The notes beneath the pieces are model-generated. The model saw only the letters and a list, made by a program, of their open reading frames with translations, ran no database searches and was not told where the DNA came from. From Streptomyces sp. CG1 (GTDB lineage: Bacteria > Actinomycetota > Actinomycetes > Streptomycetales > Streptomycetaceae): a DNA stretch of 64,000 nucleotides. Position 1 is the first letter of the stretch; every line of letters starts with the position of its first letter. Made by a program: the position numbers and the translations under genes. The stretch spans positions 6,999,501 through 7,063,500 of the forward strand of contig NZ_CP163518.1 in the NCBI RefSeq assembly GCF_041080625.1, written 5' to 3'. Shown here one piece after another: positions 54,476 through 62,627 of the stretch.

Positions 54476-55324
54476 GTGGCACGGAAGCTTGCCGTCATCG
54501 GGGCCGGTCTCATGGGGTCCGGGATCGCTCAGGTCGCCGCGCAGGCGGGCTGGGACGTCGTCCTGCGCGACGTCACCGACGAGGCGCTGAAGCGTGGCAC
54601 CGACGGCATCAAGGCCTCGTACGACAAGTTCGTGAGCAAGGGGAAGATGGCGGCGCACGACGCCGAGGCCGCCCTCGGCCGCATCACCCCCACCACCGAT
54701 CTGGACGCCGCCGCCGACGTCGACATCGTCGTCGAGGCCGTCTTCGAGAAGCTGGAAGTGAAGCACGAGATCTTCCGCGCGCTCGACAAGATCGTGCGCC
54801 CGGACACCGTGCTCGCCTCCAACACCTCCGCCATCCCGATCACCAAGATCGCGGCCGCCACCGAGCACCCCGAGCGGGTCGTCGGCGTCCACTTCTTCTC
54901 GCCGGTGCCGATGATGCAGCTCGTCGAGCTGGTCCGCGGCTACAAGACGAGTGACGAAACCCTCGCCACCGCACGGGAGTTCGCCGAGTCCGTCGGCAAG
55001 ACCTGCATCGTCGTCAACCGAGACGTGGCCGGGTTCGTGACCACCCGGCTCATCTCCGCCCTCGTGGTGGAGGCGACCAAGCTCTACGAGTCCGGTGTCG
55101 CCACCGCCGAGGACATCGACCTCGCCTGCAAGCTGGGCTTCGGCCATGCCATGGGCCCGCTCGCCACCGCCGACCTCACCGGCGTCGACATCCTGCTGCA
55201 CGCCACCAGCAACATCTACACCGAGTCCCAGGACGAGAAGTTCGCGCCGCCGGAGCTGATGCGCCGGATGGTGGACGCCGGTGACATCGGCCGTAAGAGC
55301 GGGCAGGGCTTTTACACGTACTGA
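54476..55324 (+). CDS. 3-Hydroxybutyryl-CoA dehydrogenase
   Basis: The 282-aa NAD(P)-dependent enzyme oxidises or reduces between 3-hydroxybutyryl-CoA and acetoacetyl-CoA. The Rossmann motif is LAVIGAGLMGSGIAQVAAQA. The catalytic His is in VVGVHFFSPVPMMQLVEL with the paired Glu, and the C-terminal helical domain has DVAGFVTTRLISALVVEATK and FGHAMGPLATADLTGVDI. GTG 54476 is 6 nt after GAGGGAG. In streptomycetes it takes part in fatty-acid breakdown and butyryl-CoA/ethylmalonyl-CoA supply. A 12-bp hairpin follows. Confidence 0.94.
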   Translation: MARKLAVIGAGLMGSGIAQVAAQAGWDVVLRDVTDEALKRGTDGIKASYDKFVSKGKMAAHDAEAALGRITPTTDLDAAADVDIVVEAVFEKLEVKHEIFRALDKIVRPDTVLASNTSAIPITKIAAATEHPERVVGVHFFSPVPMMQLVELVRGYKTSDETLATAREFAESVGKTCIVVNRDVAGFVTTRLISALVVEATKLYESGVATAEDIDLACKLGFGHAMGPLATADLTGVDILLHATSNIYTESQDEKFAPPELMRRMVDAGDIGRKSGQGFYTY

Positions 55325-55330
55325 GGTCCG

Positions 55331-55376
55331 TCAGTACGCCGTACCGAGACCCATCAGCACGCCGTAGCGAGACCCA
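55331..55376. repeat. 23-bp tandem duplication after the dehydrogenase gene
   Basis: 55331-55353 and 55354-55376 are head-to-tail copies of a TCAG(T/C)ACGCCGTA(C/G)CGAGACCCA-type unit, differing at two positions. Confidence 0.7.
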
Positions 55377-55398
55377 CCCGTACGCATACACGCCGGAC

Positions 55399-55432
55399 AT
55401 TCACCCCGGGAACATCACTCCCCGGGGTGAAT
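55399..55432 (+). terminator. Terminator hairpin after the dehydrogenase gene
   Basis: ATTCACCCCGGG (55399-55410) and CCCGGGGTGAAT (55421-55432) are perfectly complementary, with a 10-base loop and no T-run. Confidence 0.75.
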
Positions 55433-55547
55433 TCGGTATCGGTTCGCTTACAAGCAGCAACCGCACCACCACTCACGCAGTCAGACGGTGCACAGCATCG
55501 TCACCATCGTCACCGAGTACGCCAACCGCATTCAACGGGGAGCGCAT

Positions 55548-55871
55548 ATGCACATCAGGGGCGACCATGCCGAGCTGGTCGTCGGGGGCCGCCTCGACGT
55601 CCGCAGCGCGGCGGACGCCCGTACGGCCCTGCACTCGGCCGTCGACACCGGAGTCGGCGACCTAGTGCTCGACCTGTCCGAACTGGACTCCTGGGACGCC
55701 ACCGGGCTCGGGGTGATCATGGGTGCCCATCGGCGGGCCGGCCGCTGCGGTCGCCGTCTGGTGCTGCGCGGTGTCCCGCCGCAGATGCAGCGCCTGCTGG
55801 TGGCCACCCGGCTGCACCGCATCCTCGCCATCGAGGGCGGCATCGGGGTCGAGCCGCTGCCCCGGGCCTGA
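55548..55871 (+). CDS. STAS-domain protein (anti-anti-sigma-like)
   Basis: The 107-aa STAS domain protein has the conserved segment LVLDLSELDSWDATGLGVIMGAHRRA. In anti-anti-sigma factors a Ser/Thr sits at the D-S/T-x-G-L site and is phosphorylated; here the equivalent stretch is DSWDATGLGV with Thr available. ATG 55548 follows GGGGAG. Basic residues dominate the C-terminal half (RRAGRCGRRLVLRG). No anti-sigma kinase gene is adjacent. It lies 292 bp upstream of the STAND-like gene on the same strand; a functional link is only suggested by position. Confidence 0.85.
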   Translation: MHIRGDHAELVVGGRLDVRSAADARTALHSAVDTGVGDLVLDLSELDSWDATGLGVIMGAHRRAGRCGRRLVLRGVPPQMQRLLVATRLHRILAIEGGIGVEPLPRA

Positions 55872-56163
55872 CCCGGCGAACGGCCGGTGCGCGGGCGGTG
55901 AGCGATGGGACACGGGCGACGGGGGAGAAGCGGGCACAGCCTCCGAAGCGCACGTCGGGGGCAATCCTCACCGGACTGTGACGTCTCGGACCGCATGGCA
56001 CCCCGCCCTGTCGGAGATACTGAGCGAAGGTTTAGGGTTCGGTCGCCCGCCGCCTCGCAACCCTCGACCGAGCGGGCCCGGACCAGAAGCGACAGCGCGG
56101 TGTGCGACAAATCCGGGAGGGGCCGGAATCACGGGCACACAACGCTTTTGGGGGGCTGAACCC

Positions 56164-58605
56164 ATGGAACGCATGGAACCCTTGGACCCGATCAACCCGG
56201 GACCCGAGGAGCACGGCCAGGCACACAGCCGCCGCCCGCCCCGGGAATCCCTCACCTCCGACTTCGGTCAGAGCACGCCCGCGCTCGCCCGTACGGCGCA
56301 ACTCGTCACCGGCGACCTGCTGCTGACCGTCAACCCCGTCGACGGCAGCGAGATCGAGGCCTGCCCGCCGGCCCAGCGGCCGGAAACACCCCGCAAGCGC
56401 ACGGCCGCCGAGCGCGCCGAGGCCGCCCGTGCCGCCCGGCCGCCCGTGCCGCCCGGCCCCGCCCAGCCGGCGCTCTCCCTGCTGGAGCGTCAGGACGAAC
56501 GCGAGCGCCTGGTCCGGCTGCTGGCCCGCGGCCGCACCGTCCGGCTCACCGGCCCCGGCGGCTCCGGCCGCACCGCCCTGCTGGACCTCGTCGCCGAGGA
56601 CTGCCTGGACCTCGCCCCCGACGGCGTGGTCCGGCTCACCGGCTTCCATCGCACCGCCGCCGACCTCCTGGACGACCTCTTCCACGCCGTCTACGACGCC
56701 CCGCACCACCGTCCCGAACCGGACGAGCTGCGCGCCCTCGTCCGCGAGATCGGCGCGGTCGTCGTCCTGGACGACATCGAGTTCGGCGGCTCCGCCCTCG
56801 ATGAACTGCTCGACGCCACCCCCGAGTGCGCGTTCCTGATCGGCGCCACCCCCGAGGTGCCCGCGCCCTCCGCCGAGTCCGCGGTCGAGGAGGTCTTCCT
56901 CGGCGGTCTCGACCGCGCCGCCGGCGTGGAGATCCTGGAGCGGACCGTCGGCCGCGTCCTCACCGAGGAAGAGGCCAACTGGGCCGGCGACCTGTGGTTC
57001 GAGTCCGAGGGACTGCCACTGCGCTTCGTCCAGGCCGGCGCCCTGCTGAGACAGCGGGACGAACTGCGGGCCGGCGCGGGGGCCGTGGACGAGTACGGCG
57101 TCTTCGAGGACGTACGCGAACCGGCCGAGCCGGCCCTGGAGCCGGCGGACGAGACCCCGCTGCCCTCCCTCGGCGAGGCCGCCGCGCCCGCCCCGCTGCT
57201 CGCCTCCCGGCTCAGCGCCTCCGCCCGCGCCACCCTGCGCTTCGCCGTCGCCCTCGGCGGCGAGGTGCCGCACCAGGCGCATCTGCCGGCGCTGATCGGC
57301 GACACCCACGCCGACGCCGCCCTCGGCGAGCTGGCGGGCTGCGGACTGGTCTCCCCGGTCGGCGCCCGCTACCGCCTCGCGGCCGGTGTGCAGACCCAGC
57401 TGGAGGCCGCCGGATACGCCGACGACGCCGGCGCCCAGGCACTGGCCGCCGCCGACCACTACGCCTGGTGGACCGGGCATCCCTCGGTCACCCCCGAGCG
57501 GGTGGGCGCGGAGGCCGACGCGGTGCTGGCCGCGCTCGCCGCGATCGTCCCGCAGACCGTTCCGTCCGCCGAGGGGGAGGCGAGCCACGCGGTACGCCTC
57601 GCCCGTACGGCCGCCCCCGCCTTCGCGGCCGGTTTGCACTGGAGCGCCTGGGAACGGGCCCTGCGCTCCGGCGCGGAGGCCTCCCGGCTCTCCGGCGAGG
57701 TGCACGAACAGGCCTACTTCCACCACGAGTTGGGTGTGCTCGCGCTGTGCACGGGGCAGCTCGACCGGGCCCGCGCCGAGCTGGAGGCGTCCATCGGGCT
57801 GCGCGGCGCGCTCGCCGACAAGCGGGGCACCGTCGCCGGGCGCCGTGCCCTCGCGCTGGTCGCCGACCGCTCCGGCGAGGTGCCCGGCATCGCGGCGACG
57901 GCGGGGGAGGAGCCGCCGGAGATACGGTACGAGGAGTCGGCCCCGCCGCCGTACGTGCCCCTCGGCGACCCCCTGGTCACCCAGCGGCTCCCGGCCGCCA
58001 CGTCGCGCGGCGCGGGCCTGAGGCAGCTGGCCCGGCGCAACCTCGTGGCGGTCGGCTCCGGCGCGCTGCTCGCCGCCGTGCTCGGTACGGTCGTCACACT
58101 CGGCATGACGTCCAACGAGAACGCCGACAAGAACCCGGCCGGCAAGGTCGACGTCAATCCGTCGGCGAGCCAGGGCACGGGCGACGGCAGCCTCGGCGCG
58201 GACCCGAAGCAGGACCCGGCGGCGGGCACCGGTTCGGTCCCGAGCCACACCCGTTCAACGAATCCGGGCCCCGGCGGCACGTACGGCACGACGGGCGACC
58301 CGACGCGGTCGCGGCCGGGCGGTACGCCTACGGCTGACCCGAGCGCCACCGGGAGCACGGGCAGTGGGGGTGACACGTCTCCGACGCCGTCCAAGTCCCA
58401 TACGACCAAGCCGGGTTCACCGACGCCGACGAACCCGACTTCCCCGGGCACGCCGACCCCGACCCCGACCGACACCCCCACGCCGACACCGACACCGACT
58501 CCGACCAAGACGGGCACGACCCCGACCACGACGAACTCGGCGAGCGGCCCGACGACGCCGCAGACTTCGGGGAGCGCGTCGAAGTCTGCGGGCTCGGTGA
58601 CCTGA
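56164..58605 (+). CDS. Membrane-anchored STAND-like ATPase with long extracytoplasmic Thr/Pro-rich tail
   Basis: This large protein (813 aa) has no close named family known to me. Residues 1-110 are charged and probably disordered. A P-loop NTPase of STAND/AAA type follows: sensor-linker LLERQDERERLVRLLARGRT, Walker A LTGPGGSGRTALLDL (about 128-142) and Walker B AVVVLDDIEFGG (about 198-209). A winged-helix-like and Ala-rich helical region reaches about 590, including a TPR-like stretch (EQAYFHHELGVLALCTGQLD). One TM helix lies at about 626-648 (LVAVGSGALLAAVLGTVVTL). The last 160 residues are Thr/Pro/Ser/Gly repeats (TPTPTDTPTPTPTPTPTKTG) that would lie outside the membrane. ATG 56164 follows a G-run. 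It ends in a strong bidirectional terminator. Confidence 0.8.
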   Translation: MERMEPLDPINPGPEEHGQAHSRRPPRESLTSDFGQSTPALARTAQLVTGDLLLTVNPVDGSEIEACPPAQRPETPRKRTAAERAEAARAARPPVPPGPAQPALSLLERQDERERLVRLLARGRTVRLTGPGGSGRTALLDLVAEDCLDLAPDGVVRLTGFHRTAADLLDDLFHAVYDAPHHRPEPDELRALVREIGAVVVLDDIEFGGSALDELLDATPECAFLIGATPEVPAPSAESAVEEVFLGGLDRAAGVEILERTVGRVLTEEEANWAGDLWFESEGLPLRFVQAGALLRQRDELRAGAGAVDEYGVFEDVREPAEPALEPADETPLPSLGEAAAPAPLLASRLSASARATLRFAVALGGEVPHQAHLPALIGDTHADAALGELAGCGLVSPVGARYRLAAGVQTQLEAAGYADDAGAQALAAADHYAWWTGHPSVTPERVGAEADAVLAALAAIVPQTVPSAEGEASHAVRLARTAAPAFAAGLHWSAWERALRSGAEASRLSGEVHEQAYFHHELGVLALCTGQLDRARAELEASIGLRGALADKRGTVAGRRALALVADRSGEVPGIAATAGEEPPEIRYEESAPPPYVPLGDPLVTQRLPAATSRGAGLRQLARRNLVAVGSGALLAAVLGTVVTLGMTSNENADKNPAGKVDVNPSASQGTGDGSLGADPKQDPAAGTGSVPSHTRSTNPGPGGTYGTTGDPTRSRPGGTPTADPSATGSTGSGGDTSPTPSKSHTTKPGSPTPTNPTSPGTPTPTPTDTPTPTPTPTPTKTGTTPTTTNSASGPTTPQTSGSASKSAGSVT

Positions 58606-58614
58606 CCCTCTTCC

Positions 58615-58647
58615 GGGCGACGGTGCTCGGCCCGAGCACCGTCGCCC
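58615..58647. terminator. Bidirectional terminator between the STAND-like gene and nucS
   Basis: GGGCGACGGTGCTCG (58615-58629) pairs perfectly with CGAGCACCGTCGCCC (58633-58647) with a 3-base loop. The two flanking genes converge on it. Confidence 0.88.
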
Positions 58648-58675
58648 CGGAAAGCGGGGCAGGAGAGGGAACCGC

Positions 58676-59347
58676 TCAGAACAGGCGGAGCTTGTCGTCC
58701 TCGATGCCGCGCAGGGCGTCGTAGTCGAGGATCTGGCAGTTGATGCCGCGGTCGGTGGCGAGGACGCGGGCCTGGGGCTTGATCTCCTGCGCGGCGAAGA
58801 CGCCGCGGACCGGTGCCAGATGCGGGTCGCGGTTCAACAGCTCGAGATAGCGGGTGAGTTGCTCCACGCCGTCGATCTCGCCCCGGCGCTTGATCTCGAC
58901 CGCGACCGTCTGGCCGTCCGCGTCCCGGCACAGGATGTCCACCGGGCCGATGGCCGTCATGTACTCGCGGCGGATGAGCGTGTAGCCCTCGCCGAGCGTC
59001 TCGATGCGGTCGGCGAGCAGCTCCTGCAGGTGCGCTTCCACGCCGTCCTTGATCAGACCCGGGTCCACACCGAGTTCGTGCGAGGAATCGTGGAGGATCT
59101 CCTCCATCGTGATGATCAGTTTCTCGCCCGTCTTGTTGACGACGGTCCAGACACCCTCGTCCTCGCCGTTCCCCTCCTTCAGCGTGCAGGGCGGCGACAT
59201 CCAGTTGAGGGGCTTGTAGGCCCGGTCGTCGGCGTGGATGGAGACGCTGCCGTCCGCCTTGACCAGGATCAGGCGGGGCGCCGAGGGCAGGTGGGCGGTG
59301 AGCCGGCCGGCGTAGTCGACCGAGCACCGGGCAATGACGAGACGCAT
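58676..59347 (-). CDS. nucS: NucS/EndoMS mismatch endonuclease
   Basis: NucS (223 aa) cuts both strands at mismatched bases and provides the non-MutS mismatch repair of actinobacteria. The N-terminal dimerisation domain starts [20 protein letters not shown]; the RecB-like nuclease has [12 protein letters not shown] and [20 protein letters not shown], with the D-ExK triad readable. The C-terminus, LRLF, matches the beta-clamp-binding tail of the family. ATG 59347 is chosen over a longer upstream frame on the basis of the family N-terminus. Confidence 0.96.
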   Translation of the reverse strand: MRLVIARCSVDYAGRLTAHLPSAPRLILVKADGSVSIHADDRAYKPLNWMSPPCTLKEGNGEDEGVWTVVNKTGEKLIITMEEILHDSSHELGVDPGLIKDGVEAHLQELLADRIETLGEGYTLIRREYMTAIGPVDILCRDADGQTVAVEIKRRGEIDGVEQLTRYLELLNRDPHLAPVRGVFAAQEIKPQARVLATDRGINCQILDYDALRGIEDDKLRLF

Positions 59348-59502
59348 GGTCGGCAACGCTACTCGACGCGCGCCGGTGCACGCGATTCGCCCATTGCGCT
59401 CCCCATGTAACGCCCCAATTGTCCCTGGAAACTCTTGTTCATCCCTGGCCGATTGTGCCCGTAACGGGACCGTTCCATATACGCATTCTGCTGGTGTGGT
59501 CA

Positions 59503-59523
59503 CCTACGGTTGCCTACCGTAGG
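59503..59523. promoter_or_regulatory. 8-bp inverted repeat upstream of the small conserved gene
   Basis: CCTACGGT-TGCCT-ACCGTAGG is perfect, about 100 bp before ATG 59624, in an A+T-richer stretch. It is a candidate operator or leader hairpin. Confidence 0.5.
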
Positions 59524-59623
59524 GAACGGGAGGTCGCCGCCCATGTACTGAGCGTGTTCGATATCGCGAACTCCCTGACCTGTCCGGCAACCCCTGCTCT
59601 TCGGGGGTGCGAGAGGAGAACCC

Positions 59624-60016
59624 ATGTCGCTCGACGTCTCACCGGCCCTACTCGAACAGGCCGAGCGAGGCGAGGTCGACGAAGCAGCATTCGTCGACTG
59701 CGTCCGGACCTCCCTGCCCTACGCGTGGGAGATGATCAGCTCCCTGGTGGCCCAGCTGAAGGTCGACGGCGGAGCGTTCGCCGACAACCAGACGCCCCCG
59801 CCGGACGAGCAGGCACGCGGTCAGCTGCTGCGTGCGCTCGCGAGTGACGCCATCCGCGGCGCCCTGCAGCGGCACTTCGGTGTGCGGCTGGCCTTCCAGA
59901 ACTGCCACCGGGTGGCGGTGTTCCCGCCGGACTCCTCGGCGGACGCGACACTGGCCCGCTTCACCTCGGTGCGCAGCCAGCTGCTGAACCAGTCCCCGGA
60001 ACTTCGGGACTGCTGA
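59624..60016 (+). CDS. Conserved small protein of unknown function (SCO5389-like)
   Basis: The 130-aa soluble protein has no membrane segment or catalytic motif I can name. Conserved-looking parts are AFVDCVRTSLPYAWEMISSL, LLRALASDAIRGALQRHFGV and FQNCHRVAVFPPD. From memory, it corresponds to a protein conserved across Streptomyces next to nucS, whose role is not known. The ATG has GAGAGGAG upstream. A 276-bp leader with an inverted repeat suggests regulated expression. It is followed by a terminator shared with the convergent LLM gene. Confidence 0.85.
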   Translation: MSLDVSPALLEQAERGEVDEAAFVDCVRTSLPYAWEMISSLVAQLKVDGGAFADNQTPPPDEQARGQLLRALASDAIRGALQRHFGVRLAFQNCHRVAVFPPDSSADATLARFTSVRSQLLNQSPELRDC

Positions 60017-60052
60017 CGGGCAGAACCGGTACGGCGCAGGCAGTGAGCCGCT

Positions 60053-60103
60053 CGCTTGCCGCTCCACCCGCGGGAGGTGCATTCACCACTGGGGCGGCAA
60101 GCG
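60053..60103. terminator. Bidirectional hairpin between the small gene and the LLM gene
   Basis: CGCTTGCCGC (60053-60062) and GCGGCAAGCG (60094-60103) are perfectly complementary. The two flanking genes converge here. Confidence 0.7.
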
Positions 60104-60133
60104 CTGAAGGAGGCCGGGGAGTTGGGGGTGCGC

Positions 60134-61162
60134 TCAGCGCAGCTGGGGCAGCACCTCGCTGCCCAGGCGCCGTAGGTTCTCCTCCGTCGCGGCGAGGTCG
60201 CCCGAGCCCTCCACCAGGAGGGCGAAGCGGGAGACGCCGGTGCGCTCGGAGGTGGCCGCGAGCCGGTCGGCGGCGAGCCGTGGGGTGCCGACCGGGTGCA
60301 GGCCGCAGAGCAGTTCGGTGTAGGCGTACGGATCGCGCATGGAGCGCTCGCGGCCGTCGACCGTCACATGCGCCTCCAGGCCCTGCTTCAGCCAGCCGGG
60401 CATCGCCTTCAGCAGCGTCTCCGCCGCGTCCGTGCGCCGGTCCGCGAGCTGGCACACGCCGGCCGAGACATGCGCGGCGCCCGCGATCTCCTCGGCCGGC
60501 CGTCCGGCCGCGCGGGCGCAGTGCCGCCACAGGGCGACCATCTCGGCCTTCTCCTCGTCCCCGACGTGCATGCCGAGCAGCATCGGCAGCCCGCGCTCGG
60601 CGGCCAGCCGTACGCTCGCCGGAGAGGTGCAGGCGACGACGACCTCGGGTCCCGAGGTCTCCGTCAGCGCCTCCGACGGGCGGGGTACGACCGGCACCTC
60701 ACGGAAGGAGAACCGCTCGCCGTCGGCCGCCACGGACGGCTCGCGCAGCCAGCGCAGCAGCAGATCGAGGGACTCCGGGAATCCCTGTTCGTACGCCGCG
60801 AGGCCCGTGCCGAAGACCTCCAGGTCCACCCAGGGGCCGCCGCGGCCCACGCCCAGCGTGAACCGTCCGCCGCTCGTCAGGTGCAGCAGCGCGGCCTGTT
60901 CGCCGAGGGCGACCGGGTGGGCGGTGGGCAGTACGCTGACCGCTGTGCCGACGCGGATGCGCCGGGTACGGCCGAGCAGTAACGCGGCCAGGGTGATCGC
61001 GGATGGGCATGTGCCGTACGGCACGAAGTGGTGCTCGGCCAGCCACACGGAGTCCAGTCCGGCCTCCTCGGCGACCTCAGCCGAGCGCACCGTCCGGTGC
61101 AGGGCCTCCCCCGGGCCCTGGCCCGGGAACTGGGCGCCCAGCACAAAACTTCCTACGTACAT
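60134..61162 (-). CDS. LLM-class flavin-dependent oxidoreductase
   Basis: This 342-aa luciferase-like TIM-barrel protein reads MYVGSFVLGAQFPGQGPGEA, AGLDSVWLAEHHF (the EHH motif of bacterial-luciferase-like enzymes), RIRVGTAVSVLPTAHPVAL and RFTLGVGRGGPW. Family members use FMN or F420 to oxidise diverse substrates. The substrate is unknown here. ATG 61162 with AGGAAA upstream. It appears monocistronic. Confidence 0.9.
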   Translation of the reverse strand: MYVGSFVLGAQFPGQGPGEALHRTVRSAEVAEEAGLDSVWLAEHHFVPYGTCPSAITLAALLLGRTRRIRVGTAVSVLPTAHPVALGEQAALLHLTSGGRFTLGVGRGGPWVDLEVFGTGLAAYEQGFPESLDLLLRWLREPSVAADGERFSFREVPVVPRPSEALTETSGPEVVVACTSPASVRLAAERGLPMLLGMHVGDEEKAEMVALWRHCARAAGRPAEEIAGAAHVSAGVCQLADRRTDAAETLLKAMPGWLKQGLEAHVTVDGRERSMRDPYAYTELLCGLHPVGTPRLAADRLAATSERTGVSRFALLVEGSGDLAATEENLRRLGSEVLPQLR

Positions 61163-61386
61163 CGTGATTTTCCTGCTTCCTCGGCTCCGACGCGGAGCTC
61201 CCCCACCCGGCATAACCGTCTGACACGTGCCCAGGACACGGCCTGGCGGAGAGATTTGCCGATTGTCTGCAGAATGGCTGGTCCTGGAGGGGGACTTGTG
61301 TGGGTTGGTTCCGTACGCGTACCCCACTCGGCGGCGCGTAGGCTGGATGCAGCCGCTGCTTCCTGTATAGCCCCGAGAGGTGTCCC

Positions 61387-61719
61387 GTGTCCCCGCGTCG
61401 CAACCGACCGAAGGCAACCGGATCATCGGGCCGGAGCGCCGAGGGCGACCCGGCCGGCCGGTACGGCGGCTGGCAGTCGACCGAGAGCTGGCAGGGCGAG
61501 GAGTGGAGCGTGCGGCATGTCGCCGGGGCGAGCGCCGAGGGCAAGACGTACCGCTGCCCGGGCTGCGACCAGTTGATCCCCTCCGGTGTCCCGCACGTGG
61601 TGGCCTGGCCGGAGTTCGCGGGCGTCGACGACCGCCGCCACTGGCACAAGTCCTGCTGGAACGCGAAGGACCGCCGCACCACGCGGGTGCAGCGGTCCCG
61701 TAACGCGCCGAAGTTCTAG
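61387..61719 (+). CDS. Small protein with a Cys/His zinc-binding motif
   Basis: The 110-aa basic protein has a candidate treble-clef/HNH-like zinc site: YRCPGCDQLIPSGVPHVVAW then HWHKSCWNAKDR (C-x2-C ... H-x2-C). The first 45 residues are polar and probably disordered. GTG 61387 follows GAGAGGTG. It is often labelled 'ATP/GTP-binding protein' in Streptomyces annotations, but no P-loop is present. It converges with the ABC permease gene, with 20 bp between stops. Confidence 0.75.
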   Translation: MSPRRNRPKATGSSGRSAEGDPAGRYGGWQSTESWQGEEWSVRHVAGASAEGKTYRCPGCDQLIPSGVPHVVAWPEFAGVDDRRHWHKSCWNAKDRRTTRVQRSRNAPKF

Positions 61720-61739
61720 GGCCGGCCGGAGATCTCGGG

Positions 61740-62627
61740 CTACACGTCCCGCTTCTGCAGCAGCGCGTAGGCACCGGCGAACGCGGCCGCCGACAGGCCC
61801 AGCATGATCCACAGCGGGTCCCAGCCCGTGGGGCCGGAGGAGCTCAGGGAGCTGTTGTAGAAGACGCTCATCTGGCTCGGGATCGAGTACTCCAGCAGCC
61901 ACTGGCGCACCTTCTCCAGCGACTGCGAGGCCATGAACAGCGCGATCACCAACGGGGCCAGCACCGCGCCGATCATGATGGTGATGGCGCCCGCGGAGTG
62001 CCGGATGATCGAACCGATGAGCAGCGAGAGCAGTCCGAGCAGCGCGATGTAGAGGCTGATCCCGACGGTCGCCTTGAGCCATTCGCCGCCGGAGGGGGTC
62101 TTGGCACCGGCGACGCCTTCGAGCATGGACGCCTGCACCATGGCCACGAAGCCGGACGCGGCCAGGGCGACGGCGAAGGCGACGACGAAGAACACGATCG
62201 CCTTCGCGGCCAGCACCCGCGCCCGGCTCGGGCACGCCGTCATCGTGGTGCGGATCATGCCGGTGCCGTACTCCGAAGCCGTGGTCAGCACGCCGAGCGT
62301 GATGATGCACATGCTGCCGAGGAGCAGCCCGAAGAAGCCGAGCTGGAGCGGGGTCTGGTTCGACATGCTCTCCGACCCGGCGTGGGCCTTGACCACCGAG
62401 GCGGCCAGCAGGCCGATGCCGAGGACGAGCACGACGAAGACGCCGAGCGTCCATATCGTCGACCGCACCGACTTGATCTTCGTCCACTCGGAGGCCAGCG
62501 CATGCCCGAGGTGGGTGCGCACGACCGGGATCGGCGAGGTGTAACCGGGGTACGACCCGCCGGGCGCCGCCTGCCAGTCGGGCGCGGCTGCGGGGGCCTG
62601 CGGCATCGGGGGCTGGTGGGTGCTCAT
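61740..62627 (-). CDS. ABC transporter permease with Pro/Ala-rich N-terminal extension
   Basis: The 295-aa ABC-2-type permease begins with about 35 Pro/Ala/Gln residues, then WTKIKSVRSTIWTL, the start typical of actinobacterial ABC-2 permeases. Six TM helices follow (for example GVFVVLVLGIGLLAASVV, IVFFVVAFAVALAASGFVAM, ISLYIALLGLLSLLIGSII). ATG 62627 overlaps the ATPase stop by four bases (ATGA). It works with that ATPase; substrate unknown. The disordered N-terminus mirrors the C-terminal tail of the ATPase. Confidence 0.92.
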   Translation of the reverse strand: MSTHQPPMPQAPAAAPDWQAAPGGSYPGYTSPIPVVRTHLGHALASEWTKIKSVRSTIWTLGVFVVLVLGIGLLAASVVKAHAGSESMSNQTPLQLGFFGLLLGSMCIITLGVLTTASEYGTGMIRTTMTACPSRARVLAAKAIVFFVVAFAVALAASGFVAMVQASMLEGVAGAKTPSGGEWLKATVGISLYIALLGLLSLLIGSIIRHSAGAITIMIGAVLAPLVIALFMASQSLEKVRQWLLEYSIPSQMSVFYNSSLSSSGPTGWDPLWIMLGLSAAAFAGAYALLQKRDV

